NCBI GenBank assembly: GCA_020637635.1
Contig: JACKKB010000007.1
Span: 124,001 to 188,000 of the forward strand
Source of the DNA: Albidovulum sp.
GTDB lineage: Bacteria; Pseudomonadota; Alphaproteobacteria; Rhodobacterales; Rhodobacteraceae
Direction: 5' to 3'
DNA: 64,000 nucleotides
Part shown: positions 37,733 to 45,973 of the stretch, in pieces
How the letters are laid out: each line of letters opens with the position of its first letter
Position numbering within the stretch: the stretch's first letter is position 1
Notes under the pieces: generated by a model
Seen by the model: only the letters and a program-made list of their open reading frames with translations
Databases searched by the model: none
What the model was told of the DNA's origin: nothing
Made by a program: the position numbers and the translations under genes

Positions 37733-39247
37733 ATGGGCTACGTTCCGCACGGGCGCCATCTGATCGCCGGCGACCGGATCGCGACCGAGGCGACCTTCCG
37801 CTCCGAGCCTGCCGAAGGCCCTGCGCATGACTTCTCTGTCGGGTCGCCCGATCTCGTGGCGCGCGCCTGCGAGGCGGCCGAGAGCGCCTTCCAGACCTAC
37901 GCTGCCACCACGCGCGACCGGCGCGCCGCGTTCCTCGACGCCATCGCCGACGAGATCGAGGCGCGCGGGCCCGCGATCACCGAGATCGGCGCAGGGGAAA
38001 CCGGCCTGCCCGCGGCGCGTCTGGAGGGCGAGCGCGGCCGCACCACGGGTCAGCTGCGGCTCTTTGCCCGCCACATCCTGGCGGGAGACCATCTCGACCG
38101 CCGCCACGATGTCGCCTTGCCCGACCGTCAGCCGCAGCCGCGCCCGGACCTGAAGTTGGTCCAGCGCCCGGTCGGGCCGGTCGCCGTCTTTGGCGCCTCG
38201 AACTTTCCGCTCGCCTTCTCGACCGCGGGCGGCGATACCGCGGCGGCGCTCGCGGCCGGCTGTCCGGTGGTGGTCAAGGGCCATTCCGCGCATCCCGGCA
38301 CCGGTGAGATCGTGGCCGAGGCGATCCTCTCGGCGATCGGCACCCTCGGCCTGCCGCGGGGGACCTTCTCGTTCATCCAGGGTGGGCGGCGCGATGTCGG
38401 GCAGGCGCTTGTCCAGCATCAGTTGATCCGTGCCGTGGGCTTCACCGGCTCGCTTGCCGGGGGCCGCGCATTGTTCGATCTGTGCTGCGCACGGCCGGAT
38501 CCGATCCCTTTTTACGGCGAACTTGGTTCGGTCAATCCTATGTTCCTCCTGCCGGGCGCGCTCGCTTCCCGGGCCGGCTCGATCGCCGCCGGCTGGGCCG
38601 GTTCGCTGACGCTGGGGGCGGGGCAGTTCTGCACCAACCCCGGCATCGCCGTCGTCATCGCCGGCCTCGAGGCCGATGCCTTTGTCGCGGCGGCGCGCGC
38701 GGCGCTTGAACCCGTGGCCGGCCAGACCATGCTGACCGAGGGAATCGCCGCGGCCTTCCGGGCCGGGCGCGACCGGTTCGCCGCCACGCCCGGCGTGCAG
38801 GAGGTCCTGACCACGGTCAGCGACAGGCGAGGCGCCGCGCCCTGTCTTTTCGCCACCACCGGCGCCGAGTGGCTCGCCAATCACGCGCTCGGCGAAGAGG
38901 TCTTCGGCCCGCTCGGTCTTGTCGTGCGGGTCCGCGACGCCGACGAGATGGAGGCGGTCGCGCGAAGCCTCGATGGCCAGCTGACCTGCACGCTGCATCT
39001 CGATCCCGCAGATGTCGCGCTTGGTCGGCGCCTGATGCCGATCCTCGAGCGCAAGGCCGGGCGCGTGCTCGCCAACGGCTTTCCGACCGGGGTCGAGGTG
39101 GCCGACCCCATGGTCCATGGCGGTCCGTATCCGGCCTCGACCAATTTCGGCCATAGCTCGGTCGGCACGCTTTCGATCCGTCGCTTCCTTCGTCCGGTGT
39201 GCTATCAGAACCTGCCCGAGGCGCTTCTGCCCGGTGACTGGGAGTAG
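37733..39247 (+). CDS. 2,5-dioxovalerate (alpha-ketoglutaric semialdehyde) dehydrogenase
   Basis: 504 residues. Aldehyde dehydrogenase fold of the KGSADH type: VGPVAVFGASNFPLAFSTAGGD, catalytic Glu263 in YGELGSVNPMF and catalytic Cys300 in GAGQFCTNPG. Oxidises 2-oxoglutarate semialdehyde to 2-oxoglutarate, the last step of the L-arabinose branch. One base separates it from the preceding stop. GGGGGAAATGAC gives the ribosome site. Confidence 0.92.
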   Translation: MGYVPHGRHLIAGDRIATEATFRSEPAEGPAHDFSVGSPDLVARACEAAESAFQTYAATTRDRRAAFLDAIADEIEARGPAITEIGAGETGLPAARLEGERGRTTGQLRLFARHILAGDHLDRRHDVALPDRQPQPRPDLKLVQRPVGPVAVFGASNFPLAFSTAGGDTAAALAAGCPVVVKGHSAHPGTGEIVAEAILSAIGTLGLPRGTFSFIQGGRRDVGQALVQHQLIRAVGFTGSLAGGRALFDLCCARPDPIPFYGELGSVNPMFLLPGALASRAGSIAAGWAGSLTLGAGQFCTNPGIAVVIAGLEADAFVAAARAALEPVAGQTMLTEGIAAAFRAGRDRFAATPGVQEVLTTVSDRRGAAPCLFATTGAEWLANHALGEEVFGPLGLVVRVRDADEMEAVARSLDGQLTCTLHLDPADVALGRRLMPILERKAGRVLANGFPTGVEVADPMVHGGPYPASTNFGHSSVGTLSIRRFLRPVCYQNLPEALLPGDWE

Positions 39248-39250
39248 CCG

Positions 39251-40192
39251 ATGACCGACCTGTCCTCCTGCGAAGGCGCCTGCGCGCCGGTGCCCGCGCC
39301 GGACTGGATCGCGGTCGACTGGGGGACGAGCGCGCTGCGCGCCTGGGCGATGGGCCGTGACGGAAGGATCCACGCCCGCGCCGCTTCCGGCGCCGGCATG
39401 GGCAGCCTGTCACGCGCGGAGTTCGAGCCGGCGCTCATCGCCCTGATCGGGCCCTGGCTCGAGACGGCGGCGGCACCAGTCCCGGTCATCGCCTGCGGCA
39501 TGGTCGGCGCCCGCCAGGGTTGGCAGGAGGCGCCCTACAGAAGCGTTCCCTGCGCGCCGCTGGCCGGCGCCCTGGCGCGGATCGCCCCGCAGGACCCGCG
39601 CTTTACCATGGCTGTCGTTCCGGGCCTCTGCCAGGCCCGGCCAGCCGACGTGATGCGCGGCGAAGAGACCCAGATCGCGGGCTTTCTCGTTGCCGAGCCG
39701 GAGTTCGACGGCACGCTCTGCCTGCCCGGCACCCATACGAAATGGGTTCACGTGAGCGCGGGCGAGATCGTGAGTTTTCAGACCTGCATGACCGGCGAGA
39801 CCTTCGCGCTCCTGTCGCGGCACTCGGTGCTGCGCCATTCGATGCCGGGCGAGGACTGGGACGGGGCCGCCTTTGCCGATGCGGTCACCGACGCGATGAC
39901 CGCGCCGCAGCGCTTTTCCGCGCGCCTTTTCGCCCTGCGTGCCGAGACGCTTCTGGCCGGCCTCGTTCCGGGGGCGGCGAGGGCGCGGCTCTCGGGGCTG
40001 CTGATCGGCATGGAACTGGCGGCGACCAAGCCCTACTGGCTTGGCCGTGACGTGGTGATCGTCGGCGCGCCGGGACTCGCGCCGCTTTATGCCGCGGCGC
40101 TCGCGGGTGCAGGGGTGGCGGCCCGAACCGCCGCAAGCGATGGCATCACGCTCGCGGGACTGGCGCGGGCATGGCAGGGAGAGAGGCGATGA
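39251..40192 (+). CDS. dgoK: 2-dehydro-3-deoxygalactonokinase
   Basis: 313 residues. DgoK motifs WIAVDWGTSALRAWAM near 19-34, GMVGARQGWQEAPY, VPGL, the substrate/phosphate loop LPGTHTKWVHV and QTCMTGETFALL. Phosphorylates 2-dehydro-3-deoxy-D-galactonate, committing the hexose branch. The stop overlaps dgoA by 4 bp (ATGA), so the two are coupled. Confidence 0.95.
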   Translation: MTDLSSCEGACAPVPAPDWIAVDWGTSALRAWAMGRDGRIHARAASGAGMGSLSRAEFEPALIALIGPWLETAAAPVPVIACGMVGARQGWQEAPYRSVPCAPLAGALARIAPQDPRFTMAVVPGLCQARPADVMRGEETQIAGFLVAEPEFDGTLCLPGTHTKWVHVSAGEIVSFQTCMTGETFALLSRHSVLRHSMPGEDWDGAAFADAVTDAMTAPQRFSARLFALRAETLLAGLVPGAARARLSGLLIGMELAATKPYWLGRDVVIVGAPGLAPLYAAALAGAGVAARTAASDGITLAGLARAWQGERR

Positions 40193-40797
40193 GCCACCGC
40201 AAGATCGTGGCGATCCTGAGGGGTCTCACCCCCGACGAGGCCGAGCCCGTGGGCGCCGCCCTCGTCACGGCGGGGATCACGCTGATCGAGGTGCCGCTGA
40301 ATTCACCCGAGCCTTGTGAGAGCATCGCCCGGCTCGCGCGGGGGCTGGGTGGCGAGGCGGTGATCGGCGCCGGCACCGTGCTTCACCCGGACGAGGTCGC
40401 CCGCGTTGCCGCGGCCGGCGGCCGGCTCGTGGTGTCGCCCGACACGAACCCCGAGGTCATCGCCGCAACCCGCGCGGCGGGTCTTCTCTCCTATCCGGGC
40501 GTCATGACACCCAGCGAGGCCTTCGCCGCGATCCGGGCGGGTGCCACCGGTCTGAAGCTCTTTCCCGGATCGCTCGTCGGGCCGGCCGGCCTGCGCGCCC
40601 TGCGTGCGGTCCTGCCCCCGGGCACCGAGGTTCTGGCCGTCGGCGGCGCCGAGCCCGGCAATTTCGCCGAGTGGCATGCCGCCGGGGCCGACGGGTTCGG
40701 CATCGGCACCGCGCTCTTTCGTCCCGGCATGTCGGCGGCCGAGGTCGGGCAGGCGGCCACGGCGATCGTCAGCCGCTACGATGCGGTCTTCGCATGA
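40189..40797 (+). CDS. dgoA: 2-dehydro-3-deoxy-6-phosphogalactonate aldolase
   Basis: 202 residues. KDPG-aldolase-type barrel: KIVAILRGLTPDEA with the conserved Arg, EVPLNSPEP, GAGTVLHPDEV, and the Schiff-base lysine in GATGLKLFPGSLVG. Cleaves the phosphorylated acid to pyruvate and glyceraldehyde-3-phosphate. LNSPEP rather than TLRTP at the substrate loop marks the galactonate type. Starts inside dgoK and overlaps the next gene by 4 bp. Confidence 0.95.
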   Translation: MSHRKIVAILRGLTPDEAEPVGAALVTAGITLIEVPLNSPEPCESIARLARGLGGEAVIGAGTVLHPDEVARVAAAGGRLVVSPDTNPEVIAATRAAGLLSYPGVMTPSEAFAAIRAGATGLKLFPGSLVGPAGLRALRAVLPPGTEVLAVGGAEPGNFAEWHAAGADGFGIGTALFRPGMSAAEVGQAATAIVSRYDAVFA

Positions 40798-41645
40798 CCG
40801 CCCGGGTCCATGACAGTCGGCTTTGCACGCTCGGCGAGGGTCCGCTCTGGCACCCCGAGCGCGAGGAGCTTTTCTGGTTCGACATCACAGCCGGCCGGCT
40901 CCTGTCGCGCCGGGGCGAGGCTGCCTGCGAATGGAACCTGGGCGAGTGCGTTTCGGCGGCCGGCTGGATCGACGCCGATACGCTGCTCGTGGCCTCCGAA
41001 ACCGCGCTCCTGAGATTCGAGATCGCGACCGGCGCGACCGTGCGTCTTGCCGCGCTCGAGGCCGACCGGCCCGCCACCCGCTCGAACGACGGTCGCGCCG
41101 ATCCCTTCGGCGGCTTCTGGATCGGCACGATGGGCAAGGAGGCCGAACCGGGTGCCGGCGCGATCTACCGGTATTTCGAGGGCGCCCTCGAACGGCTCTT
41201 CGCCGGGATCACGATACCGAACTCGATCTGCTTTGCGCCGGACGGCAAGCTGGCCTATTTCGCCGACACCGCCGAAGGTATCATCCGCAGGCAACGTCTC
41301 GACGGGGCCGGCTGGCCGAGGGGCGCCGCGGAACCCTTCCTCGATCTGGCGGCCGAGGGGCTGCATCCCGACGGCTCCGTCGTCGATGGCGAGGGCGCGC
41401 TCTGGAACGCGCAATGGGGGGCCGGGCGCATCGCGCGCTATGCCCCGGACGGACATCTTCTCGGCACCTTCGCGGTTGGCGGGCGCAACAGCTCCTGCCC
41501 GGCCTTCGGCGGCACCGATCTTTCGACGATCTTCGTGACGACCGCGCGCGAGGGGCTGGCCGACGCCGGCCCGGGCGACGGGCCCGTCTACAGCCTCGCG
41601 CCCGGGCCCCGTGGCCAGCGCGAGCATCGGGTGCGGATCGTCTAG
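40794..41645 (+). CDS. SMP-30/gluconolactonase-family aldonolactonase
   Basis: 283 residues, six-bladed propeller. Metal and active-site regions: LGEGPLWHPEREELFWFDI near 13-31, RSNDGRADPFGGFWIGTMG, TIPNSICFAPDGKLAYFADT and DGSVVDGEGALWNAQWG. Opens galactono- and arabinono-lactones made by the neighbouring 1-dehydrogenase. Last gene of the sugar operon; its stop overlaps the convergent GST stop by 4 bp. Confidence 0.92.
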   Translation: MTARVHDSRLCTLGEGPLWHPEREELFWFDITAGRLLSRRGEAACEWNLGECVSAAGWIDADTLLVASETALLRFEIATGATVRLAALEADRPATRSNDGRADPFGGFWIGTMGKEAEPGAGAIYRYFEGALERLFAGITIPNSICFAPDGKLAYFADTAEGIIRRQRLDGAGWPRGAAEPFLDLAAEGLHPDGSVVDGEGALWNAQWGAGRIARYAPDGHLLGTFAVGGRNSSCPAFGGTDLSTIFVTTAREGLADAGPGDGPVYSLAPGPRGQREHRVRIV

Positions 41646-42301
41646 GCCGGCTCGGCCTGCCGGCGTGCCCACATCGCCTTGAAGGCCGGACGCGCCTGGC
41701 AGGCGGCAAGCCAGGCGGCGAGCGCCGGGTAGCCGTCGACAAGCCCGGGCTGGGCCTGGGCATAGCGCAGCACTTCGGCCATGTTGAGATCGGCCACGGT
41801 GAAACGGGTGCCGACCAGATGGCCGGTCGCCCCGAGATGGCCGTTCAGGACCGCAAGCGGGCGGCGCAGGCGGCCCACTTCGGCGGCGACCAGATCGGCT
41901 CCCTCCGGCGTCGAGGCGCGGCCCTCTGCGTGGGCGGAAAGCAGCGCCAGTGCCGCCGGTTCGATCGCGCTGACCCCGTAAAGCGCCCATTGTTCCATCA
42001 GCGCGTTCTCCTGCGCATCTGCGGGCGCCAGCGGTCCGCCGGCCTTGCGCGCCACATAGAGCGTCATCGCGAGCGATTCCGAGAGCACGAAATCGCCGTC
42101 GCGCAGGACCGGCACGGCGCCGGCCGGGCTGATCGACAGAAAGCCCGGCGAGAGCGTGTTGAAGGGCGCGTCATCGGCCGCGGGGTCGGCCAGCCGGTAG
42201 GCCTGGATCACCGGGACATGTTCGAACGCCAGCCCGAGTTCCTCGAGCAGCCACAGGATGCGCGAAGCGCGGCTGCGGTAGACGCCATAGACGGTCAGCA
42301 T
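41642..42301 (-). CDS. glutathione S-transferase
   Basis: 219 residues. N-terminal thioredoxin fold MLTVYGVYRSRASRILWLLEELGLAFEHV with glutathione-binding PAGAVPVLRDGDFVLSESLAM (Pro in cis and the ES pair), C-terminal helical domain with VGTRFTVADLNMAEVL. A Ser/Arg-type residue stands where many GSTs have Ser or Cys. Substrate unknown. GGAGGAACC precedes ATG 42301. Divergent from ppk2. Confidence 0.92.
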   Translation of the reverse strand: MLTVYGVYRSRASRILWLLEELGLAFEHVPVIQAYRLADPAADDAPFNTLSPGFLSISPAGAVPVLRDGDFVLSESLAMTLYVARKAGGPLAPADAQENALMEQWALYGVSAIEPAALALLSAHAEGRASTPEGADLVAAEVGRLRRPLAVLNGHLGATGHLVGTRFTVADLNMAEVLRYAQAQPGLVDGYPALAAWLAACQARPAFKAMWARRQAEPA

Positions 42302-42412
42302 GGTTCCTCCGGGTTGGTCGGGAGCAGGCGTCAGGAGTTTGACACGAATCAGGGTGACGCGCCTGCGCATGTGCGACAATCCGCCGTCAGTTCGAACTGG
42401 ACGGAGCATCCC

Positions 42413-43579
42413 ATGGCCGAACCTTCTGCAACCGCCGCGCCGGCAGGCGCATCCGAAACCGTCGTCACGCCCGAAGCAGGCATGACCGAAGCAGGCAGAC
42501 CCGAAGCAGGCAGGCCCGAAGGCGCGCATCCTGAGCCTGCCGAGACAAGAGCGGCCGGGCCCGGGGCGCCGGCGGGCGGCACGGCCGGCGGCGCTCCGCG
42601 CCAGTTTCCCACGGTCGATCCGGACCGCATCCGCGAGGGCTTCGAAAGCGGGACCTACCCCTATTCGCGCAAGATGGCGGTGAAGGCCTACGAGGCCGAA
42701 AAGGCGAAGCTTCAGGCCGAGCTTCTGAAGGTCCAGATCTGGTCCCAGGAAACCGGCCAGAAGTTCGTGATCCTCTTCGAGGGCCGCGACGCTGCCGGCA
42801 AGGGCGGCACGATCAAGCGGTTCATGGAGCATCTGAACCCGCGCTTCGCCCGCGTCGTGGCGCTGAACAAGCCGAGCGAGGAAGAAAAGGGACAGTGGTT
42901 CTTCCAGCGCTACATCCAGCACCTGCCGACCGCGGGCGAAATGGTCTTCTACGATCGCTCCTGGTACAACCGCGCCGGGGTCGAGCGGGTCATGGGCTTC
43001 TGTTCGCCGAGCGACTACCTCGAATTCATGCGGCAGGCGCCGGAATTCGAACGGATGCTCGTCCGTTCCGGCATCCGTCTTTACAAGTACTGGTTTTCCG
43101 TCACCCGGGACGAGCAGCGCCGCCGCTTCGGCTCGCGCGAGACCGATCCGCTGAAACGATGGAAACTCAGCCCGATCGACAAGGCGTCGCTCGACAAATG
43201 GGACGACTACACCGAGGCAAAGGAGGCGATGTTCTTCTACACCGACACTGCCGACGCGCCCTGGCTCATCGTCAAGTCGGACGACAAGAAGCGGGCGCGG
43301 CTGAACTGCATGCGTCACTTCCTCGCCTCGCTAGACTATCCGGGCAAGGACCTTGCCGTCGTTCAGGGGCCCGATCCGCTGATCGTTGGCCGCGCCACGC
43401 ATGTGGTGCACGGCGCCGCTCACATCCTCGGTACCTCGCTGCATCCCGACATGCGCCGGACGACGGCACCAGCCGAGCCCGTCGCCAGGCCTTCGACACG
43501 CAGCCCGCGTTCGCAAGAACCGCGTGCGCGGCGTGAAAAACCCCTGGAAAACGGGGGTGAGAAGCCGAAATCCACGTGA
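42413..43579 (+). CDS. ppk2: polyphosphate kinase 2
   Basis: 388 residues. Core from about 65: GRDAAGKGGTIKRFMEHLNPR (P-loop 124-132, K130-like), YDRSWYNRAGVERVMGFCS (Walker B and lid) and KLSPIDKASLDKWDDYTEAKEAMF. PPK2 makes nucleoside di/triphosphates from polyphosphate or the reverse. The first 65 residues are a Pro/Glu/Ala/Gly-rich, likely disordered leader that includes three exact 15-bp repeats encoding EAGxx. The tail after RHPDMRR-like end is Arg/Pro-rich and variable. GGAG lies 7 bases before ATG 42413. Confidence 0.93.
   Translation: MAEPSATAAPAGASETVVTPEAGMTEAGRPEAGRPEGAHPEPAETRAAGPGAPAGGTAGGAPRQFPTVDPDRIREGFESGTYPYSRKMAVKAYEAEKAKLQAELLKVQIWSQETGQKFVILFEGRDAAGKGGTIKRFMEHLNPRFARVVALNKPSEEEKGQWFFQRYIQHLPTAGEMVFYDRSWYNRAGVERVMGFCSPSDYLEFMRQAPEFERMLVRSGIRLYKYWFSVTRDEQRRRFGSRETDPLKRWKLSPIDKASLDKWDDYTEAKEAMFFYTDTADAPWLIVKSDDKKRARLNCMRHFLASLDYPGKDLAVVQGPDPLIVGRATHVVHGAAHILGTSLHPDMRRTTAPAEPVARPSTRSPRSQEPRARREKPLENGGEKPKST
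42473..42517 (+). repeat. three 15-bp in-frame repeats in ppk2
   Basis: Units at 42473-42487, 42488-42502 and 42503-42517, each beginning GAAGCAGGCA, encode EAGMT, EAGRP, EAGRP; a degenerate fourth unit EGAHP follows. The unit length keeps the frame, so copy number can change without breaking the gene. Confidence 0.8.
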
Positions 43580-43841
43580 CAGGGCCGGACCGGAGCACCT
43601 CGCCCCCTGCGCCCGACACTGGCCGTCGACGCCTGAATCGACCACCTGCAGAGCTATGACGCTTCGCAGCCGATATCCGACCGGGTCTGTCCCCGGCGGC
43701 TGTCGCGCGGCGATCACGCTGTCTTGCATGCGCATCTGCCGCCGCTGCCTCCGCTCGGCCGGAGCGGCGATGCCCGCGGCGCGCTTGCGGCCTGAGCGTT
43801 TCGGTCTGGACCCTTCCCGAGCCCCGGCGTAAGGCTCGCTG

Positions 43842-45230
43842 ATGAGCGAAAGACAGGCATATCGCGCCCACGCCGGCGCTCTCGTGGCGCTGGGCCTGCC
43901 GCTCGTCGGCTCGAACCTGGCGCAGATGGCCGTGCATGTGACCGACACCGTCATGGTCGGCTGGTATGGCGTCGAAGAACTGGCGGCGGTCGTGCTCGGT
44001 GCGACGACCTTCTTCACGCTCTTCCTGCTCGGCGCCGGCTTTGCCCAGGCGGTGATGCCGCTTGTCGCGACGGCCATCGCGCGCGGTGACGAGACCCAGG
44101 TGCGGCGCGATACGCGCATGGGGCTCTGGCTGTCGCTTCTCTACGGTGCGGCGATCTATCCGGCGCTCTTCTGGTCGGCGCCGATCCTGGTCGCCCTGGG
44201 GCAAAGGCCCGAGCTTGCCGCATTGGCCGAGAACTACCTCAGGATCGCGGGGCTCGGCATGGTGCCGGCGCTTCTGGTGATGTCGCTGAAGAGCTTCCTC
44301 TCGGCGCTTGAAAGGGCGGGGATGGTGCTGTGGGCGACGGTCTTCGGCGGCGTGCTGAACGCGCTTTGCAACTGGGCGCTGATCTTCGGCAACTGGGGAA
44401 TGCCCGAGCTCGGGGTGAAGGGCGCGGCGATCGCGTCGGTCGCCTCGCAGTCGCTGACACTCCTGGTCATGATGGTCTACGCAACGCGCCATCCGGCGCT
44501 CCGCCACTTCCTGCTCTTCCAGCGCTTCTGGCGGCCGGACTGGGTGGCTTTCGCGCAGATCTGGCGGCTCGGATGGCCGATCGGCCTCACCGGGCTTTTC
44601 GAGACCGGGCTCTTTTCGGCGGCGGCGCTGATGATGGGCTGGATCGGCACGCTGGAGCTTGCCGCACACGGCATCGCGCTCGAACTGGCCGCGATCTCGT
44701 TCATGTGCCACCTTGGCCTCTCGAATGCAGCAACCGTCCGGGCCGGTCGCGCCTATGGCGCACGCGACATGGTGGGTCTCGGCGATGGCGCGCTGGTGGC
44801 GATGCTGTTGTCCGGTATCCTCGCGGCGATGATCATCGTGTTGTTCCTGACCGTCCCGGCCCCGCTGATCGCGCTCTTTCTCGACCAGGCAAATCCGGAC
44901 GCGCCCGCAATCATCGCCATCGGCACGGTGCTTCTGGCCACTGCGGCGCTCTTCCAGTTGGCCGATGCCGCGCAGGTCATGGCGCTCGGCTTCCTGCGTG
45001 GCGTGCAGGATACGCGGGTGCCGATGTATATCGCCTCGGTCAGCTACTGGCTGATCGGCATGCCGGTGAGCTATCTCTTTGCCTTCACCTTCGGGCTCGG
45101 CGCCGCCGGGCTCTGGCTCGGTCTCGTCGTTGGCCTCACCTGCGCCTCGGTCTTCCTGATGCTGCGCTTCTGGCGCGGTCCCTGGTTCAGCGACAGGCAC
45201 GCGGACAGGCGCGCTCGAACGCCCGTCTGA
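43842..45230 (+). CDS. MATE family multidrug exporter
   Basis: 462 residues with twelve membrane helices in two homologous halves: GLPLVGSNLAQMAVHVTDTVMVGWYG (first half) and IGLTGLFETGLFSAAALMMGWIG (second half) carry the MatE signature. NorM-type members expel cationic drugs in exchange for sodium or protons. GCTCGCTG precedes ATG 43842, a weak ribosome site. The 262 bp between ppk2 and this gene holds nothing I can recognise. Confidence 0.9.
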   Translation: MSERQAYRAHAGALVALGLPLVGSNLAQMAVHVTDTVMVGWYGVEELAAVVLGATTFFTLFLLGAGFAQAVMPLVATAIARGDETQVRRDTRMGLWLSLLYGAAIYPALFWSAPILVALGQRPELAALAENYLRIAGLGMVPALLVMSLKSFLSALERAGMVLWATVFGGVLNALCNWALIFGNWGMPELGVKGAAIASVASQSLTLLVMMVYATRHPALRHFLLFQRFWRPDWVAFAQIWRLGWPIGLTGLFETGLFSAAALMMGWIGTLELAAHGIALELAAISFMCHLGLSNAATVRAGRAYGARDMVGLGDGALVAMLLSGILAAMIIVLFLTVPAPLIALFLDQANPDAPAIIAIGTVLLATAALFQLADAAQVMALGFLRGVQDTRVPMYIASVSYWLIGMPVSYLFAFTFGLGAAGLWLGLVVGLTCASVFLMLRFWRGPWFSDRHADRRARTPV

Positions 45231-45314
45231 GCCGGCGGAGCGGGCGATGCGCCTGCAGCACCGGGGCGATCCTTCCGCGCGGGCAAGACGAGCATGCCGC
45301 GATCGGGGCTGTCC

Positions 45315-45398
45315 ATGACGCAGGTGGCGGTCAAACCGCCGAAATACTGTTTCCGTGTGCGGGAAACGGGCATGATGGGGGCACAACACATTCCATGA
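45315..45398 (+). pseudogene. 28-codon inverted partial duplicate of the downstream conserved gene
   Basis: An ATG-started reading MTQVAVKPPKYCFRVRETGM (stop at 45398) mirrors the start of the gene at 45534-45950, MAVKLPKYYFRVRENGA. At DNA level 45324-45361 matches 45950-45913 on the opposite strand with 3 mismatches in 38 bases. Nothing of the remaining 120 codons is present. It lies in the 303-bp stretch 45231-45533, which otherwise contains only the 14-bp repeats. It looks like a decayed or aborted inverted duplication. Confidence 0.65.
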
Positions 45399-45431
45399 TA
45401 TGAATGCAAATGGCCTCTCGGCACCGGGAAG

Positions 45432-45501
45432 GCCGCCACGCCGAGGCCGCCACGCCGAGGCCGCGATGCCGGGGCCGCCATGCCGAGGCCGCCATGCCGA
45501 G
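45432..45501. repeat. five tandem 14-bp repeats
   Basis: Consensus GCCGCCAYGCCGAG repeated five times at 45432, 45446, 45460, 45474 and 45488; units 1 and 2 are identical, as are 4 and 5, and unit 3 differs at three positions. The unit length is not a multiple of three and no gene is apparent across it. Confidence 0.9.
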
Positions 45502-45533
45502 GGCGATGGGCGCACCCGGATCGCCTGCCGTGC

Positions 45534-45950
45534 TCAGACGTCGCTCGGTTCGATCGGGCCCAGACGTTCTGACTTCTTCCGCACCAGCATGGCGCGCAGA
45601 TCGTGCATGGCCAGCAAGAGCGTGTCGGTGACCGCCTCGAGCTGTTCGTCCGTGGCCCGCGACTGCGCCCACTGCGTTGTCAGGTTCAGATGATCGACCG
45701 TGCGCAGGATGTCGTCGACATCTCGCATCGCCAGAAGCGCCTGCCGTTCGCTCAGCCAGACGTCGATCGCGGCCCGGTCCTCGTCGGTGAGCGCACGGCC
45801 GGCGTGCGCCTTCACATCGCCGTTCTTCACGTTGATGACCGCGATCTGTTCCATTTCTATGCGGCGTTGACGGTTCTCGGTATCGACCAGAAAGGCGGTC
45901 GCCCCGTTCTCGCGCACACGGAAATAGTATTTCGGCAGTTTGACCGCCAT
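45534..45950 (-). CDS. conserved protein of unknown function
   Basis: 138 residues, soluble, no signal peptide. An N-terminal KYYFRVRENGATAFLVDTEN region, then RRIEMEQIAVINVKNGDVKAHAGRALTDED, and a helical C-terminal half with a possible coiled coil (LEAVTDTLLLAMHDLRAMLVRKK). I do not recognise a named family. AGAGG lies eight bases before ATG 45950. It follows the aspartate aminotransferase gene by 23 bp and may share its transcript. A truncated inverted copy of its first 15 codons lies beyond its 3' end. Confidence 0.8.
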   Translation of the reverse strand: MAVKLPKYYFRVRENGATAFLVDTENRQRRIEMEQIAVINVKNGDVKAHAGRALTDEDRAAIDVWLSERQALLAMRDVDDILRTVDHLNLTTQWAQSRATDEQLEAVTDTLLLAMHDLRAMLVRKKSERLGPIEPSDV

Positions 45951-45973
45951 CGGGTCCTCTCGGGAGTTCGGGC

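Noticed and set aside
42349..43318. Upstream extension of the GST frame through ppk2
   Set aside because: Continuous only because of codon bias; the GST family start at 42301 has a strong ribosome site.
43580..43841. Possible short genes between ppk2 and the MATE gene
   Set aside because: Candidate readings are Arg/Cys-rich without ribosome sites or family features; I see nothing to annotate.
45432..45501. CRISPR array
   Set aside because: Units are 14 bp with no spacers; it is a simple tandem repeat.
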